Assembly: GCA_038888615.1 (NCBI GenBank)
Contig: JAWAID010000001.1
Location: 124,001-188,000, forward strand
DNA: 64,000 nucleotides
Direction: 5' to 3'
Source of the DNA: Candidatus Korarchaeum sp.
GTDB lineage: Archaea; Korarchaeota; Korarchaeia; Korarchaeales; Korarchaeaceae
The position numbers were made by a program, and so were the translations under genes. Below the pieces are notes generated by a model that was given only the letters and a program-made list of their open reading frames with translations, did not search any database and was not told the origin of the DNA. How positions within the stretch are numbered: the stretch's first letter is position 1; the number at the start of each line of letters is the position of its first letter. Below are positions 1-7,533 of this stretch, in pieces.

Positions 1-630
1 CCTCCACTCACCCGTTACTATCATGTCCCTCGCCAGCTTACCTACCTCCTCGATCACCTGCACCCTACCGTGCGCTGCGTCCGATCCGAGTGGGGTTAGG
101 GAGAGCTCTATTTCGGTTAGCTCCTCTACCTCCACGAGCCCCCTCCTCCTCAGGTTCTTGAGGATCTCCTGATCTACTTCCAACTCCTCCACTTTCCTCT
201 GAACTATCTCATTGAGTAACTCCCTCTCAGGAACCTTCTCCGCTAACAAAGTTATGAGAACATCTCCTCCCAGGCTTCTAACCTCGATTAAACCTTTCCT
301 CCTGCTTTCACCTATAGCCACGTTTAATTCGGCCTCGCCGATGGGACCCAGCAGTTCGCCAACCTTAGCCCTTCCTCCCCTCTCCTTCAGAGCCCTGATC
401 ATTTTCTCCTCCGGTAGACCCTCTTTCAAGTGCTTCAAACCCCTCTCCGTAAGCTTCAAGACCCTCCTCCTTCTCTCGATTAACTCCACAATCCCCTTCT
501 CCTTAAGCAACTCGGCTAACGCCATTACCCTACTCCTATCCATGCTCAGTTCCTCTACTCTCGCTCTCCCTCCTGCCGAGCTGAGTTCCTTGAGCAGCTC
601 CATCTCTCCCCTCGAGAGCGCGACCCCCAT
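1..630 (-). CDS. pheS: Phenylalanyl-tRNA synthetase alpha subunit, N-terminal part (cut by window edge)
   Basis: Partial gene; the C-terminal catalytic half lies outside the window. PheS charges tRNA-Phe as an alpha2-beta2 enzyme. The visible 210 residues begin MGVALSRGEMELLKEL and consist of repeated winged-helix-like segments (motifs such as VEELSMDRSRVMALAELLKE and AKVGELLGPIGEAELNVAI), as in archaeal and eukaryotic PheS N-termini. I chose the ATG at 628-630 because GAGGTGA lies just upstream on the minus strand; an in-frame ATG 24 nt further up is possible. It follows the radical SAM gene after 58 nt. No catalytic motif is visible, so the name rests on the N-terminal architecture. Confidence 0.72.
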   Translation of the reverse strand, partial: MGVALSRGEMELLKELSSAGGRARVEELSMDRSRVMALAELLKEKGIVELIERRRRVLKLTERGLKHLKEGLPEEKMIRALKERGGRAKVGELLGPIGEAELNVAIGESRRKGLIEVRSLGGDVLITLLAEKVPERELLNEIVQRKVEELEVDQEILKNLRRRGLVEVEELTEIELSLTPLGSDAAHGRVQVIEEVGKLARDMIVTGEWR

Positions 631-688
631 TTCCCTCACCTCGAGGAGCATTGAGCCATTAAACATAAGCGTGACTGAGCAGGGAGTC

Positions 689-1702
689 TCACACACCCCT
701 CCCGATGAACCTAGCATAGAGCACGTTATCCTTGTCCCTTATCACCTTGACCCTCACGTGGGAACCTGGGGGCAGTTGAGGGGCATCTAGCACAGTCAAC
801 ACCCTATCCCTAGCTACGGCTAGGGTCTCACCGACCTTCCACCCCTCTCCGATGACCTTAACGTTGAGGACCTCCCCCTTCCTTATGGGGAAGCTCAGCC
901 GTCGAGCTTTCCTTATTGAGAAGTCCTCAGGCCTCAAGATGAGCTTCACACCGAACTCCTCCTCCCACTTCATTAAGCTCCTGTAAAAATATCCCCAGCT
1001 CATCGGTCTCACTCCCTTGGGTCTTCTCCCTCCCCTATAGGCCTCGTACTTCTGGATCCCCAGGGCAGGCCACCTCTTACCCGCTCCTACCTTGAGCGCG
1101 TACTCTATCAGCTGAGGTATATCCTCATCGTTCAATCCGGGCACCCAGACCGGAGCTATTAGGAGATCGATGGAGCTCTCCGCTATCCTCCTCGCGATCT
1201 CCAGCACCCTCCTCAATTTGAACCAACTGGACCCAGTTAAGTACCTAGCCTTCTCCTCGTTCAGCGAATCGATGCTCAGGTTGATCCTATCTAACCCAAC
1301 TCTCTCGAGCTCCCCCACGAGCTTCTCGGTGAGCAGCGGTCCGTGAGTCTGGACGGAGATAACGTGAACCTCCGGCATGTCCCTTAACTCCCTGATGAGG
1401 TCCACGATACCGTAGTAAGTGAAGGGGTCCCCTACCGTGTCTATGTGGGCCTCTACGCCCGAAGACCCCTTCTCCCTCAAAACCCTATCGAACCAAGCGA
1501 GGAGGTACCTCAGGTCGATCACGTACTCCACCTGCCTGGTCCTAGAACTGGGTCCTGCATCCGTAGAGCAGAAGATACACGACAGCGGGCAGGAGGAGAC
1601 CGGTCTCACCTGTATTACATTAGTTCCCCTGTCTATCAGACCGAATGCGACCGATCCTACGAGTGGAACCCCGCTGGTTATCTTGAGGACCTTTCTCCTC
1701 AT
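689..1702 (-). CDS. Radical SAM protein, archaeal COG2100-like
   Basis: A 337-residue radical SAM enzyme. The cluster motif CxxxCxxC is visible as C38, C42 and C45 (SSCPLSCIFCSTDAG). It is followed by the barrel, with HIDTVGDPFTYYG and RINLSIDSLNEEKARYL segments. The last 70 or so residues (KGEVLNVKVIGEGWK onward) look like a small beta-barrel, TRAM-like, suggesting RNA binding. The family is a conserved archaeal group of predicted Fe-S oxidoreductases; the substrate is not known to me. Starts at an ATG with GAGGGTGA upstream. It is divergent from the phosphoesterase, 44 nt apart. Confidence 0.8.
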   Translation of the reverse strand: MRRKVLKITSGVPLVGSVAFGLIDRGTNVIQVRPVSSCPLSCIFCSTDAGPSSRTRQVEYVIDLRYLLAWFDRVLREKGSSGVEAHIDTVGDPFTYYGIVDLIRELRDMPEVHVISVQTHGPLLTEKLVGELERVGLDRINLSIDSLNEEKARYLTGSSWFKLRRVLEIARRIAESSIDLLIAPVWVPGLNDEDIPQLIEYALKVGAGKRWPALGIQKYEAYRGGRRPKGVRPMSWGYFYRSLMKWEEEFGVKLILRPEDFSIRKARRLSFPIRKGEVLNVKVIGEGWKVGETLAVARDRVLTVLDAPQLPPGSHVRVKVIRDKDNVLYARFIGRGV

Positions 1703-1716
1703 CGTTCACCCTCAAT

Positions 1717-1726
1717 CCTTAAATTG
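1717..1726 (+). promoter_or_regulatory. TATA box of the phosphoesterase gene (leaderless)
   Basis: CCTTAAATTG is centred about 25 nt upstream of the ATG at 1747. That spacing places the transcription start on the start codon, and no Shine-Dalgarno sequence is present, so a leaderless mRNA is inferred. Confidence 0.5.
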
Positions 1727-1746
1727 CTACACAGCGATCTCGAATT

Positions 1747-2376
1747 ATGAAACTGCTCGCTATATCGGACGTACATTCCTCTAAGACGAGCCTGAACTTC
1801 CTTAAGGGGGAGAGTTTCGATGCCTTGCTTCTCGCTGGGGATATCTCTAACGGTAGTATGGACGATGTCAGAGAGGTTCTCAGGTCCCTGAGTGATCTCG
1901 GATCTCCCGTCTTCTTCGTCCCCGGGAACATGGATCCTAAGTCCCTTCTTGAGGTACATGAACTCGAGGGTTGCCTCAATTTACACGGAGATAAATCTTA
2001 CGTGGGTAGCTACTCCATAGGTGGTGTAGGAGGAGGGCTTATATCTCCCTTCTCGACTAGGATAGAGTTCTCTGAGGATGAAATTGAGTCATTGCTCAAA
2101 GCGGTTGGAAGGGTGGACATAATACTGGCTCACACACCCCCATTCGGGACTTTGGATAGGGTGAGAACAGGTATGAAGGTGGGCTCAAGGGCCCTGAGGA
2201 GGTATGTAGAGGAGAACTCCCCACTTCTCTGCGTTTGCGGTCATATACATGAGTCGAGCGGTGTGGAAAGGATAGGGAGTACTCTGGCCGTCAACCCGGG
2301 CCCCCTCTCATGGGGGAGATACGCTCTGATAGAACTGGGGGAGGGTCAAGTTAGGGCTCACCTGAGGGGCATCTGA
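1747..2376 (+). CDS. Calcineurin-like metallophosphoesterase
   Basis: A 209-residue metal-dependent phosphoesterase with the ordered metal-binding motifs of the family: D8xH10, GDIS (D32), GNMD (N61, D63), H129 in AHTPP and GHIH (H166, H168). The third motif is GNMD rather than the common GNHE. Short archaeal members of this type are usually annotated as phosphodiesterases of unknown substrate. Predicted cytoplasmic: no signal peptide or membrane segment is visible. Leaderless promoter upstream. It may be followed by a separate promoter for the next gene at 2391-2400. Confidence 0.85.
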   Translation: MKLLAISDVHSSKTSLNFLKGESFDALLLAGDISNGSMDDVREVLRSLSDLGSPVFFVPGNMDPKSLLEVHELEGCLNLHGDKSYVGSYSIGGVGGGLISPFSTRIEFSEDEIESLLKAVGRVDIILAHTPPFGTLDRVRTGMKVGSRALRRYVEENSPLLCVCGHIHESSGVERIGSTLAVNPGPLSWGRYALIELGEGQVRAHLRGI

Positions 2377-2390
2377 GCTCAGTAGCAATC

Positions 2391-2400
2391 TTTAATTTTA
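2391..2400 (+). promoter_or_regulatory. TATA box before the ECF S-like/pantothenate kinase operon
   Basis: TTTAATTTTA is centred about 25 nt before the ATG at 2419, again predicting a leaderless first gene of a four-gene cofactor group. Confidence 0.5.
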
Positions 2401-2418
2401 AGTTGCTGAATATCCCCG

Positions 2419-2952
2419 ATGAACTTAAGGGAAGTGGCTATCTCAGCGGTGGGTGGAGCCCTTTACGCGTTAGTAGGTTACATCAGCTGGTTGGGACTCA
2501 CTTTCTACGGTGTCAGGTTCTGGCCGGCTGTAGTGATACCTGCGGTATTCTCCTGCCTTTACGGAGGGAGGGTAGGTGGTTTATCGGCTTCCATAGGCAT
2601 ATTCATATCGGACATAGTCACGCACGGGAACGCTCTACTCAGCCTGACGGTAGGGGTCACATCGAACTTCACAGGCTTCTACTTGATAGGAAGACTAGCT
2701 GGAGGTGAGAGGTACTCCCTGAAGAGGTACCTAGCCTCCTCTACGCTTGGGCTCACTGTAGGTCACCTGATCATAGGCTTCGGACTGCTCCTCTGGAGTC
2801 AGTACTTCCCCATGCCCTTTCAAACGAGTTTAACACCGCTCTCCCTCGTAACTGCCCTCACGATCTCATTCGTCACATTCGCTTGGGAGCTGCCTTTCGC
2901 CCTATTACTCGTACCTCCCATAGTTCATGCTGTGAGGAGAGCGCAGAGGTGA
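2419..2952 (+). CDS. Integral membrane protein resembling ECF-transporter S components
   Basis: A 177-residue protein with about five to six hydrophobic segments and short loops, beginning MNLREVAISAVGGALYALVG. The small size, the N-terminal Ala/Gly-rich helix and the LYGGRVGGLSASIGIFISDI segment resemble substrate-binding S components of energy-coupling-factor vitamin transporters. The next gene, 4 nt downstream, is a type II pantothenate kinase, so pantothenate is the obvious candidate substrate (inference). No ATPase or T component is in the window; it would need to be shared from elsewhere. It could also be another small permease. Confidence 0.6.
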   Translation: MNLREVAISAVGGALYALVGYISWLGLTFYGVRFWPAVVIPAVFSCLYGGRVGGLSASIGIFISDIVTHGNALLSLTVGVTSNFTGFYLIGRLAGGERYSLKRYLASSTLGLTVGHLIIGFGLLLWSQYFPMPFQTSLTPLSLVTALTISFVTFAWELPFALLLVPPIVHAVRRAQR

Positions 2953-2956
2953 TAGC

Positions 2957-3811
2957 TTGCTCATCATAGGACTGGACATGGGTGGGACCACCACGAAGGG
3001 CGTGCTCCTATCGGAGAGGGGAGTTATGCACAGGACATTGGTGGTGTCATCCGACCCCCTGGCCGCGGCAGCGGGCGCGGTTGGCAAGATAGTAACTGAT
3101 GCGGGGCTCAGTATAGGGGATATATCCTCGATAGCGGTGAGCGGTGGAAGGGTCAGATCTCTACCTGATCGGCTCTTCGGACTTCCCCTGATGGAGGTGG
3201 ATGAGATAGAAGCCATAGGTAGGGGTGGTGCCTTCCTGGCTAAGTTAGATGAGTGCGTAGTGGTGAGCGCAGGCACGGGCACGGCTGTAGTGGAGGTGAG
3301 GAGACGTGACTCCGGGTATTACGTAAGACACTTAGGAGGAACTGGCATCGGAGGGGGAACGCTATTGGGCTTAAGCAAACTCCTATTGAGTAGATCCTCC
3401 GTAGAGTCAGTGCTTGAGCTGGCCGCCAATGGGAACTCTAGGAACGTCGACCTCACGGTGGGGGACATCGTCGGTGGACCTATCGGTAAACTCGATGCCG
3501 GAGCTACGGCCTCTAACTTCGGGAAGGTAGGGGATTACAACAGGCCGGAGGACATCGCAGCGGCTCTTATAAACATGGTGGGTCAGGTGATAGGGACCGT
3601 CTCCTTATTCGCTGCCAAATCAGTCGGCTTAGAGGACAGGATAGTCCTGGTCGGAGGGCTAGCGTCTTACGAGTTACTGGTGGAGGCCATCAGTAGGCCA
3701 ATCGATCTCTTCGGAGGTAAGCTAATCTCCCCCACTGAGCCTCAGTACGCCACAGCTATAGGCGCATCCCTTAAGCTCCTCTCACACCTCACGTCACTAG
3801 TGAGGAGCTGA
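2957..3811 (+). CDS. Type II (CoaW/eukaryote-like) pantothenate kinase
   Basis: A 284-residue ASKHA-fold kinase predicted to phosphorylate pantothenate, the first step of CoA synthesis from salvaged vitamin B5. Visible motifs in order: phosphate-1 loop GLDMGGTTTKG (residues 5-15), SAGTGTAV (about 104-111), GGTGIGGGTLLGLSKLL (about 127-143), then DLTVGDIVGG and ATASNFGKVGDYN. These last three are characteristic of type II PanK rather than of the archaeal pantoate kinase, which is a GHMP enzyme. The TTG start is preceded by AGAGGTGATAGC. It sits between an S-like permease and a Nudix-like gene (ATG overlapping its stop). Most archaea use pantoate kinase plus phosphopantothenate synthetase, so this is noteworthy. 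Confidence 0.82.
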   Translation: MLIIGLDMGGTTTKGVLLSERGVMHRTLVVSSDPLAAAAGAVGKIVTDAGLSIGDISSIAVSGGRVRSLPDRLFGLPLMEVDEIEAIGRGGAFLAKLDECVVVSAGTGTAVVEVRRRDSGYYVRHLGGTGIGGGTLLGLSKLLLSRSSVESVLELAANGNSRNVDLTVGDIVGGPIGKLDAGATASNFGKVGDYNRPEDIAAALINMVGQVIGTVSLFAAKSVGLEDRIVLVGGLASYELLVEAISRPIDLFGGKLISPTEPQYATAIGASLKLLSHLTSLVRS

Positions 3812-4545
3812 TGTCACCGGCTGACCTTGTGGTGGACGTGAGAGGCGCTGTGATCAGGAGAGAGAGGATCCTACTGATCAGGGAGAAAGGAGGGGAGAGA
3901 GTCTGGTCCCTCCCTGGAGGGGAGGCTGATCCCGGGAGGGCTTACTCGGACTTCCTGAGGGAGAAGATCCTGATTGAGACGGGAGTCCATGTAGATGTGA
4001 TCAGGGCCATTCACGTAAGCGATGAGGTGGGGTCCCATCCGCGCACGCTCCGCATAACTTACCTCTGCGCCCCCTTATCCGGGAAGCTGACACCCGGAGG
4101 TACCGTTAAGGAGGTGAGGTGGGTTGAAGTCAGCAGGGCAACGAGACTCCCCCTCTCGGATCATGCAAGGAGAGTCATCGGTAGCCTAACGGAGAGGTTC
4201 ACCCTCGTGATTAGGAACAGAGATATCAGGAGGATCCTGATAGGGGTTCCTAGGGGGCACATGCATAAGAGGGTGATCCTAGAGCTTACTAATGGGTTAA
4301 TAGTGCTGCACGAAGCGACCGTCGAGAATTTAGTGAGGGCCTTCGTGGAGATCGAGATGCACCCATGTAAGAGGGCGATAATGCTGGAGGGAAGGGTTAT
4401 TGAAGTGAGGAAGGAGGGTTACTCAAGCTATCAGCTCTTAGAGGCGGACGTAGATGACTCCGATGTCGAAAGGATCATGAGCGAGATGTTGGGTGTGAAG
4501 GCAAGTGGGAGCGATCAAGATTTAAAGGAGGACCCTCGAACGTAG
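3811..4545 (+). CDS. Nudix-fold protein with degenerate Nudix box and extra C-terminal domain
   Basis: A 244-residue protein. Residues 1-125 look like a Nudix fold (RGAVIRRERILLIREKGG, then WSLPGG). The Nudix box is damaged: LPGGEADPGRAYSDFLREK followed by ILIETGV lacks the expected first Glu and has Ile in place of one of the catalytic Glu pair, with altered spacing. Hydrolysis is therefore doubtful. Residues about 130-235 form a domain I do not recognise (MHKRVILELTNGLIVLHEAT, then VENLVRAFVEIEMHPCKRA). Translationally coupled to PanK (TGATG) and upstream of NadM, so a sensor or regulator of nucleotide cofactors, loosely analogous to NrtR, is conceivable. No winged helix is recognisable. 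Confidence 0.65.
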   Translation: MSPADLVVDVRGAVIRRERILLIREKGGERVWSLPGGEADPGRAYSDFLREKILIETGVHVDVIRAIHVSDEVGSHPRTLRITYLCAPLSGKLTPGGTVKEVRWVEVSRATRLPLSDHARRVIGSLTERFTLVIRNRDIRRILIGVPRGHMHKRVILELTNGLIVLHEATVENLVRAFVEIEMHPCKRAIMLEGRVIEVRKEGYSSYQLLEADVDDSDVERIMSEMLGVKASGSDQDLKEDPRT

Positions 4546-4546
4546 A

Positions 4547-4606
4547 CGGGGGATGAGGAGGAGTTACTCCAAGGAGCCGTGATCCCCATCAAACCACTGA
4601 CCCCCG
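4547..4606 (+). ncRNA. Possible C/D-box-like small RNA or structured leader of nadM
   Basis: A roughly 60-nt interval bounded by GGGGG (from 4548) and CCCCC (ending 4605). It has ATGAGGA just inside the 5' arm (C box consensus RTGATGA, one mismatch), an internal GTGATCC (C'-like) and CTGA directly before the 3' C-run (D box). A TATA-like ATTTAAAG near 4519-4526 would start transcription at about 4548. Size and box layout resemble an archaeal C/D guide RNA. It could simply be the leader of nadM. Confidence 0.3.
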
Positions 4607-4616
4607 GGTGTTAGGG

Positions 4617-5153
4617 ATGCTCAGGAGGGCTCTCGTAGTAGGTAGGTTCCAACCCCTTCACTACGGGCACCTTCACCTCTTCAGGTACGCTCTATCCAAG
4701 GCTGAGGAGCTCGTGATAGGTATAGGTAGCTCCCAGTTCTGTTGTCAGCCTAGGAACCCGCTATCTGCAGGCGAGAGGATGGAGCTCATAGTCGTCACGT
4801 TGAGGAGAGAGGGGTTCCCGATGGAGAGGATCTCAATAACTTGCATACCTGATACGGAATCCCCCGAGGAGAACTGGGGTCTCATGGTGCTTGATAGGGT
4901 ACCCAAGATAGATGTGGCTTTCTCAAACGATCCTGAGACGATCAGATGCCTCAGGGAAGTTGGGGTCCGCGTGGAGAACGTTCCCTTCCTCAGGAGGGAT
5001 ATTTATGAAGCCACTAAGATAAGGGAGCTCATCCTGAAGGGAGACGATTCATGGAAGCAACTGGTCCCTAGGTCATCGCTTAGCTTATTGATTGAGATGG
5101 GTTTCGAGGATAGGGTGAGAAGCCTAGGAGGATCTAAGGACTCACTCAGATGA
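4617..5153 (+). CDS. nadM: Nicotinamide-nucleotide adenylyltransferase, archaeal type
   Basis: A 178-residue nucleotidyltransferase that joins NMN and ATP to make NAD. Motifs: GRFQPLHYGHLHLF near the N-terminus (archaeal GRFQPxHxGH), IGIGSSQFCCQPRNPLSAGE (the IGSAQ...NPFTAGER region), SNDPETIRCLREVGVRVENV and ATKIRELIL in place of the GTxIR motif. Phosphopantetheine adenylyltransferase is a relative, but the GSSQ...NP...AGER stretch favours NadM. I prefer the ATG at 4617; an in-frame GTG lies at 4608. The 3' end overlaps the convergent PIN-ATPase gene by 12 nt. Confidence 0.85.
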   Translation: MLRRALVVGRFQPLHYGHLHLFRYALSKAEELVIGIGSSQFCCQPRNPLSAGERMELIVVTLRREGFPMERISITCIPDTESPEENWGLMVLDRVPKIDVAFSNDPETIRCLREVGVRVENVPFLRRDIYEATKIRELILKGDDSWKQLVPRSSLSLLIEMGFEDRVRSLGGSKDSLR

Positions 5154-6740
5154 GAAGTCGTAATCTTCCTCCCTCTTCTCGCTTGGAACTAGCCTAAGAC
5201 TGTCGTTCCTTATAGCCTCCATGACCTTCCTCCCCAACGGGCTGCTCCTAGCGAGGGTCAGCCTGCCCCTTGAATCCGTGATCAGAGTGGCTACCTCCTT
5301 GCTACCTGAGTATATGGTTACCTCTGTATCGGCCATAGCGGGGCCCAAGTCTATTATAACGGTGTGCTTCCTCTTCCTCAACCTGAACCTAGCCGAGGTC
5401 TCTTCCTCAATTGCTCTCTCCCTGACAGCCACCGGCATCACTATCACCTCCTCCCCGAACGTATAGATCTCATACTCAACGGTCTCTGTCTCGAAGTCCT
5501 TGACCAGGACGACGGGTCTCGCCAGCGTCACGTCCTTCATCCCAGTGGGCATCTTCACAGTTATCTTGAGGGAGTAAACCTTCTCGATCCTCCCATCCTT
5601 TATGAAGATCACCGTATCGACTACGTGAGGTAGTACGCCTAGGTCCACCCTCTCTATGAACCTCTGGATGGCCTCTATCGGGAAGCCGCAGTGGACGACA
5701 CCCACCATCCCCACCCCTGCTAACCTCATATCGACGAATATCTTGAAGTCCTGCGTCTTCCTCATCTCATCGAATATCACGTAATCCGGTCTGACCAGAA
5801 GAAGCAAATCTGCTGTGTTCTCGAAAGATCCAGCTAATTTTCCATACTGCGTGATCTCTGGGCCTACCTGGAGATCCCTCGGGGACTCCAAAGTCTTCAC
5901 TATCTTCCCCTTCTCCCTGTAGAATTCTGCCAAGGCGCTCGCGAACGTGGTCTTCCCAGCGCCCGGGGGGCCGGCTATCAGAATACCCTCCGCCCTCTCG
6001 CCCAACCTCCTCTTAAGCTTATCACTCAGGTCGTAGTCATCGAGCGTTACCTTGACGAGGGGTCTCACTGCCGTTATCTCTATACCATCCGAGAACGGAG
6101 GGAATGCCACTAGGATCCTCAGATCTCCAAGCTGAACTAGATAGGCATCATCGTACATCACTTCAATGAATGCGTCAATTCCCATCTTAGCTCTCTCGAT
6201 TATCTCATAAGCTATCGTCCTAACCTCGAATTCCTCGAGCCTCCTTTCGGATAGTTTAACTAGCGTGAAGTTCCCGGGGCGGCCCTTCTTCGCCATAGGC
6301 GGAGCTCCTTCCTTGAGGTGGACGCTCATCGTCTCATCATCGAAGAGATCGTATATCCTAAGCCCATTCATCTCCGGACCTATGTATTGGACATCAAACC
6401 CCCTAGCTCGCAATGAGAGAGTGGTTATCCTATCACCCGTCAGGATTTTAGCAGAGTACCTCTTCGCTATCTCACAGAGAGCATCTATGCCCTTGCTCTT
6501 GTGCTCCTCTACCCTCACTTCCTTAACGTATCCCTCTTCCTGTTTATCCTGCAGCCAGATGATCTCCCCTAAAGCTCCCACGCTGAATCTATCCCCTTTG
6601 GAGGCTTCTTCCTCTATCTTAGAAAGCACTTCTTCCGGTATTATCAGCTGAGCCCCTCTTATCAGAGAGCGACCTGGCTCGTACCTTATCAGGGATCTCA
6701 TCAGCACGTCGGAGCTCAGGACGTAGACTGAATCATTCAT
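5142..6740 (-). CDS. PIN domain - PilT/VirB11-like ATPase - KH protein (COG1855 type)
   Basis: A 532-residue archaeal protein. Residues 1-130 form a PIN-like nuclease domain (VYVLSSDVLM, then AKRYSAKILTGDRITTLSLR). Residues about 165-420 form a PilT/VirB11-type ATPase with Walker A AGPPGAGKTTFASAL and a Walker B-like YVIFDEMR. The C-terminal region (about 430-532) includes a KH-like segment (ITDSRGRLTLARSSPLGRKV). The family is widespread in archaea and suspected to act on RNA; its substrate is unknown. The start shares a symmetric TATA with the divergent IPK gene and looks leaderless. Confidence 0.82.
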   Translation of the reverse strand: MNDSVYVLSSDVLMRSLIRYEPGRSLIRGAQLIIPEEVLSKIEEEASKGDRFSVGALGEIIWLQDKQEEGYVKEVRVEEHKSKGIDALCEIAKRYSAKILTGDRITTLSLRARGFDVQYIGPEMNGLRIYDLFDDETMSVHLKEGAPPMAKKGRPGNFTLVKLSERRLEEFEVRTIAYEIIERAKMGIDAFIEVMYDDAYLVQLGDLRILVAFPPFSDGIEITAVRPLVKVTLDDYDLSDKLKRRLGERAEGILIAGPPGAGKTTFASALAEFYREKGKIVKTLESPRDLQVGPEITQYGKLAGSFENTADLLLLVRPDYVIFDEMRKTQDFKIFVDMRLAGVGMVGVVHCGFPIEAIQRFIERVDLGVLPHVVDTVIFIKDGRIEKVYSLKITVKMPTGMKDVTLARPVVLVKDFETETVEYEIYTFGEEVIVMPVAVRERAIEEETSARFRLRKRKHTVIIDLGPAMADTEVTIYSGSKEVATLITDSRGRLTLARSSPLGRKVMEAIRNDSLRLVPSEKREEDYDFSSE

Positions 6741-6760
6741 CTAGAGTGGGTACCGCCCAT

Positions 6761-6770
6761 CGTTATAAAC
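6761..6770. promoter_or_regulatory. Symmetric TATA box serving two divergent leaderless genes
   Basis: CGTTATAAAC is TATA-like on both strands. Its centre (about 6766) is 24 nt from the GTG at 6790 (+ strand) and 26 nt from the ATG at 6740 (- strand). The 49-nt gap between start codons has no room for separate promoters. Confidence 0.55.
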
Positions 6771-6789
6771 TGTTACATTCCGACTGGAT

Positions 6790-7533
6790 GTGCTCTACGT
6801 GAAAATAGGTGGGTCCCTGATAACTCCGAAGAAGGAGGGGAGAAGGGAGGTAAGGGAGGAGATCATCAGGGAGATCTCAAGAGATCTAAATGATATAATT
6901 GGGGATTTCAAGATATTTCTAGCTCACGGCGCTGGCCCTTACGGACACGATCCTGTGCTGAAGTATCGGCTTCACTTTGGGATGAGTGAGGCGAACCGTA
7001 GAGGAGCTTCCGAGACCATGGTGAGCGTCAGTGAGCTTAACTTGGCTGTAGCTAAGATAATGTCAGAGGAAGGTATTTATGTAGCTCCATTTCCAGCGAG
7101 AGCTGTTTTCATGAGGGAACGTGGGGTGGTAAAGTGTCAGATACCTCAAATAAAGGAGCTCATGAATTCAGGTTTCGTGCCCCTGACCCACGGGGACCTC
7201 ATTCCTGATACCGAGAGGGGGATCTACGTGTTATCCGCCGATGAGATACCGCTTTACCTGACGGGCCTCGGATTGAGGAGAGCGATCTACTTGATCGACC
7301 TACCTGGGGTCCTGGATGGGGAGGGCAGGGTCATCCCCACCGTTAGGAGGGAGGACCTGGGCAGCGTCACCGGTATCGCTAGTAGCGATGCCACCGGATC
7401 CATCAGGGGAAAGCTGGAACGGGCCTTCGAACTAGCTGAGATGGGTATAGATGTCAGGATAGCTGGTTATCGAGGAAGGGGAGATTTAATAAATGCTTTA
7501 ACCGGTAAAACGGGTACGAGAGTACTCCCTTGA
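6790..7533 (+). CDS. Isopentenyl phosphate kinase
   Basis: A 247-residue amino-acid-kinase-fold enzyme that phosphorylates isopentenyl phosphate to IPP in the archaeal mevalonate pathway. Visible features: KIGGSLITPK (residues 5-14), HGAGPYGH with the family-specific His at position 53, VPLTHGDLIPD, LSADEIPLYL and DATGSIRGKLERA (the DVTGGM-K motif of the family in variant form). The GTG start at 6790 fits a leaderless transcript from the shared TATA. It converges with the DUF655 gene; the stop codons abut. Confidence 0.88.
   Translation: MLYVKIGGSLITPKKEGRREVREEIIREISRDLNDIIGDFKIFLAHGAGPYGHDPVLKYRLHFGMSEANRRGASETMVSVSELNLAVAKIMSEEGIYVAPFPARAVFMRERGVVKCQIPQIKELMNSGFVPLTHGDLIPDTERGIYVLSADEIPLYLTGLGLRRAIYLIDLPGVLDGEGRVIPTVRREDLGSVTGIASSDATGSIRGKLERAFELAEMGIDVRIAGYRGRGDLINALTGKTGTRVLP

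Noticed and set aside
212..790. 192-codon frame on the + strand
   Set aside because: It is antisense to pheS and the radical SAM gene, is Leu/Ser-rich and has no recognisable domain.
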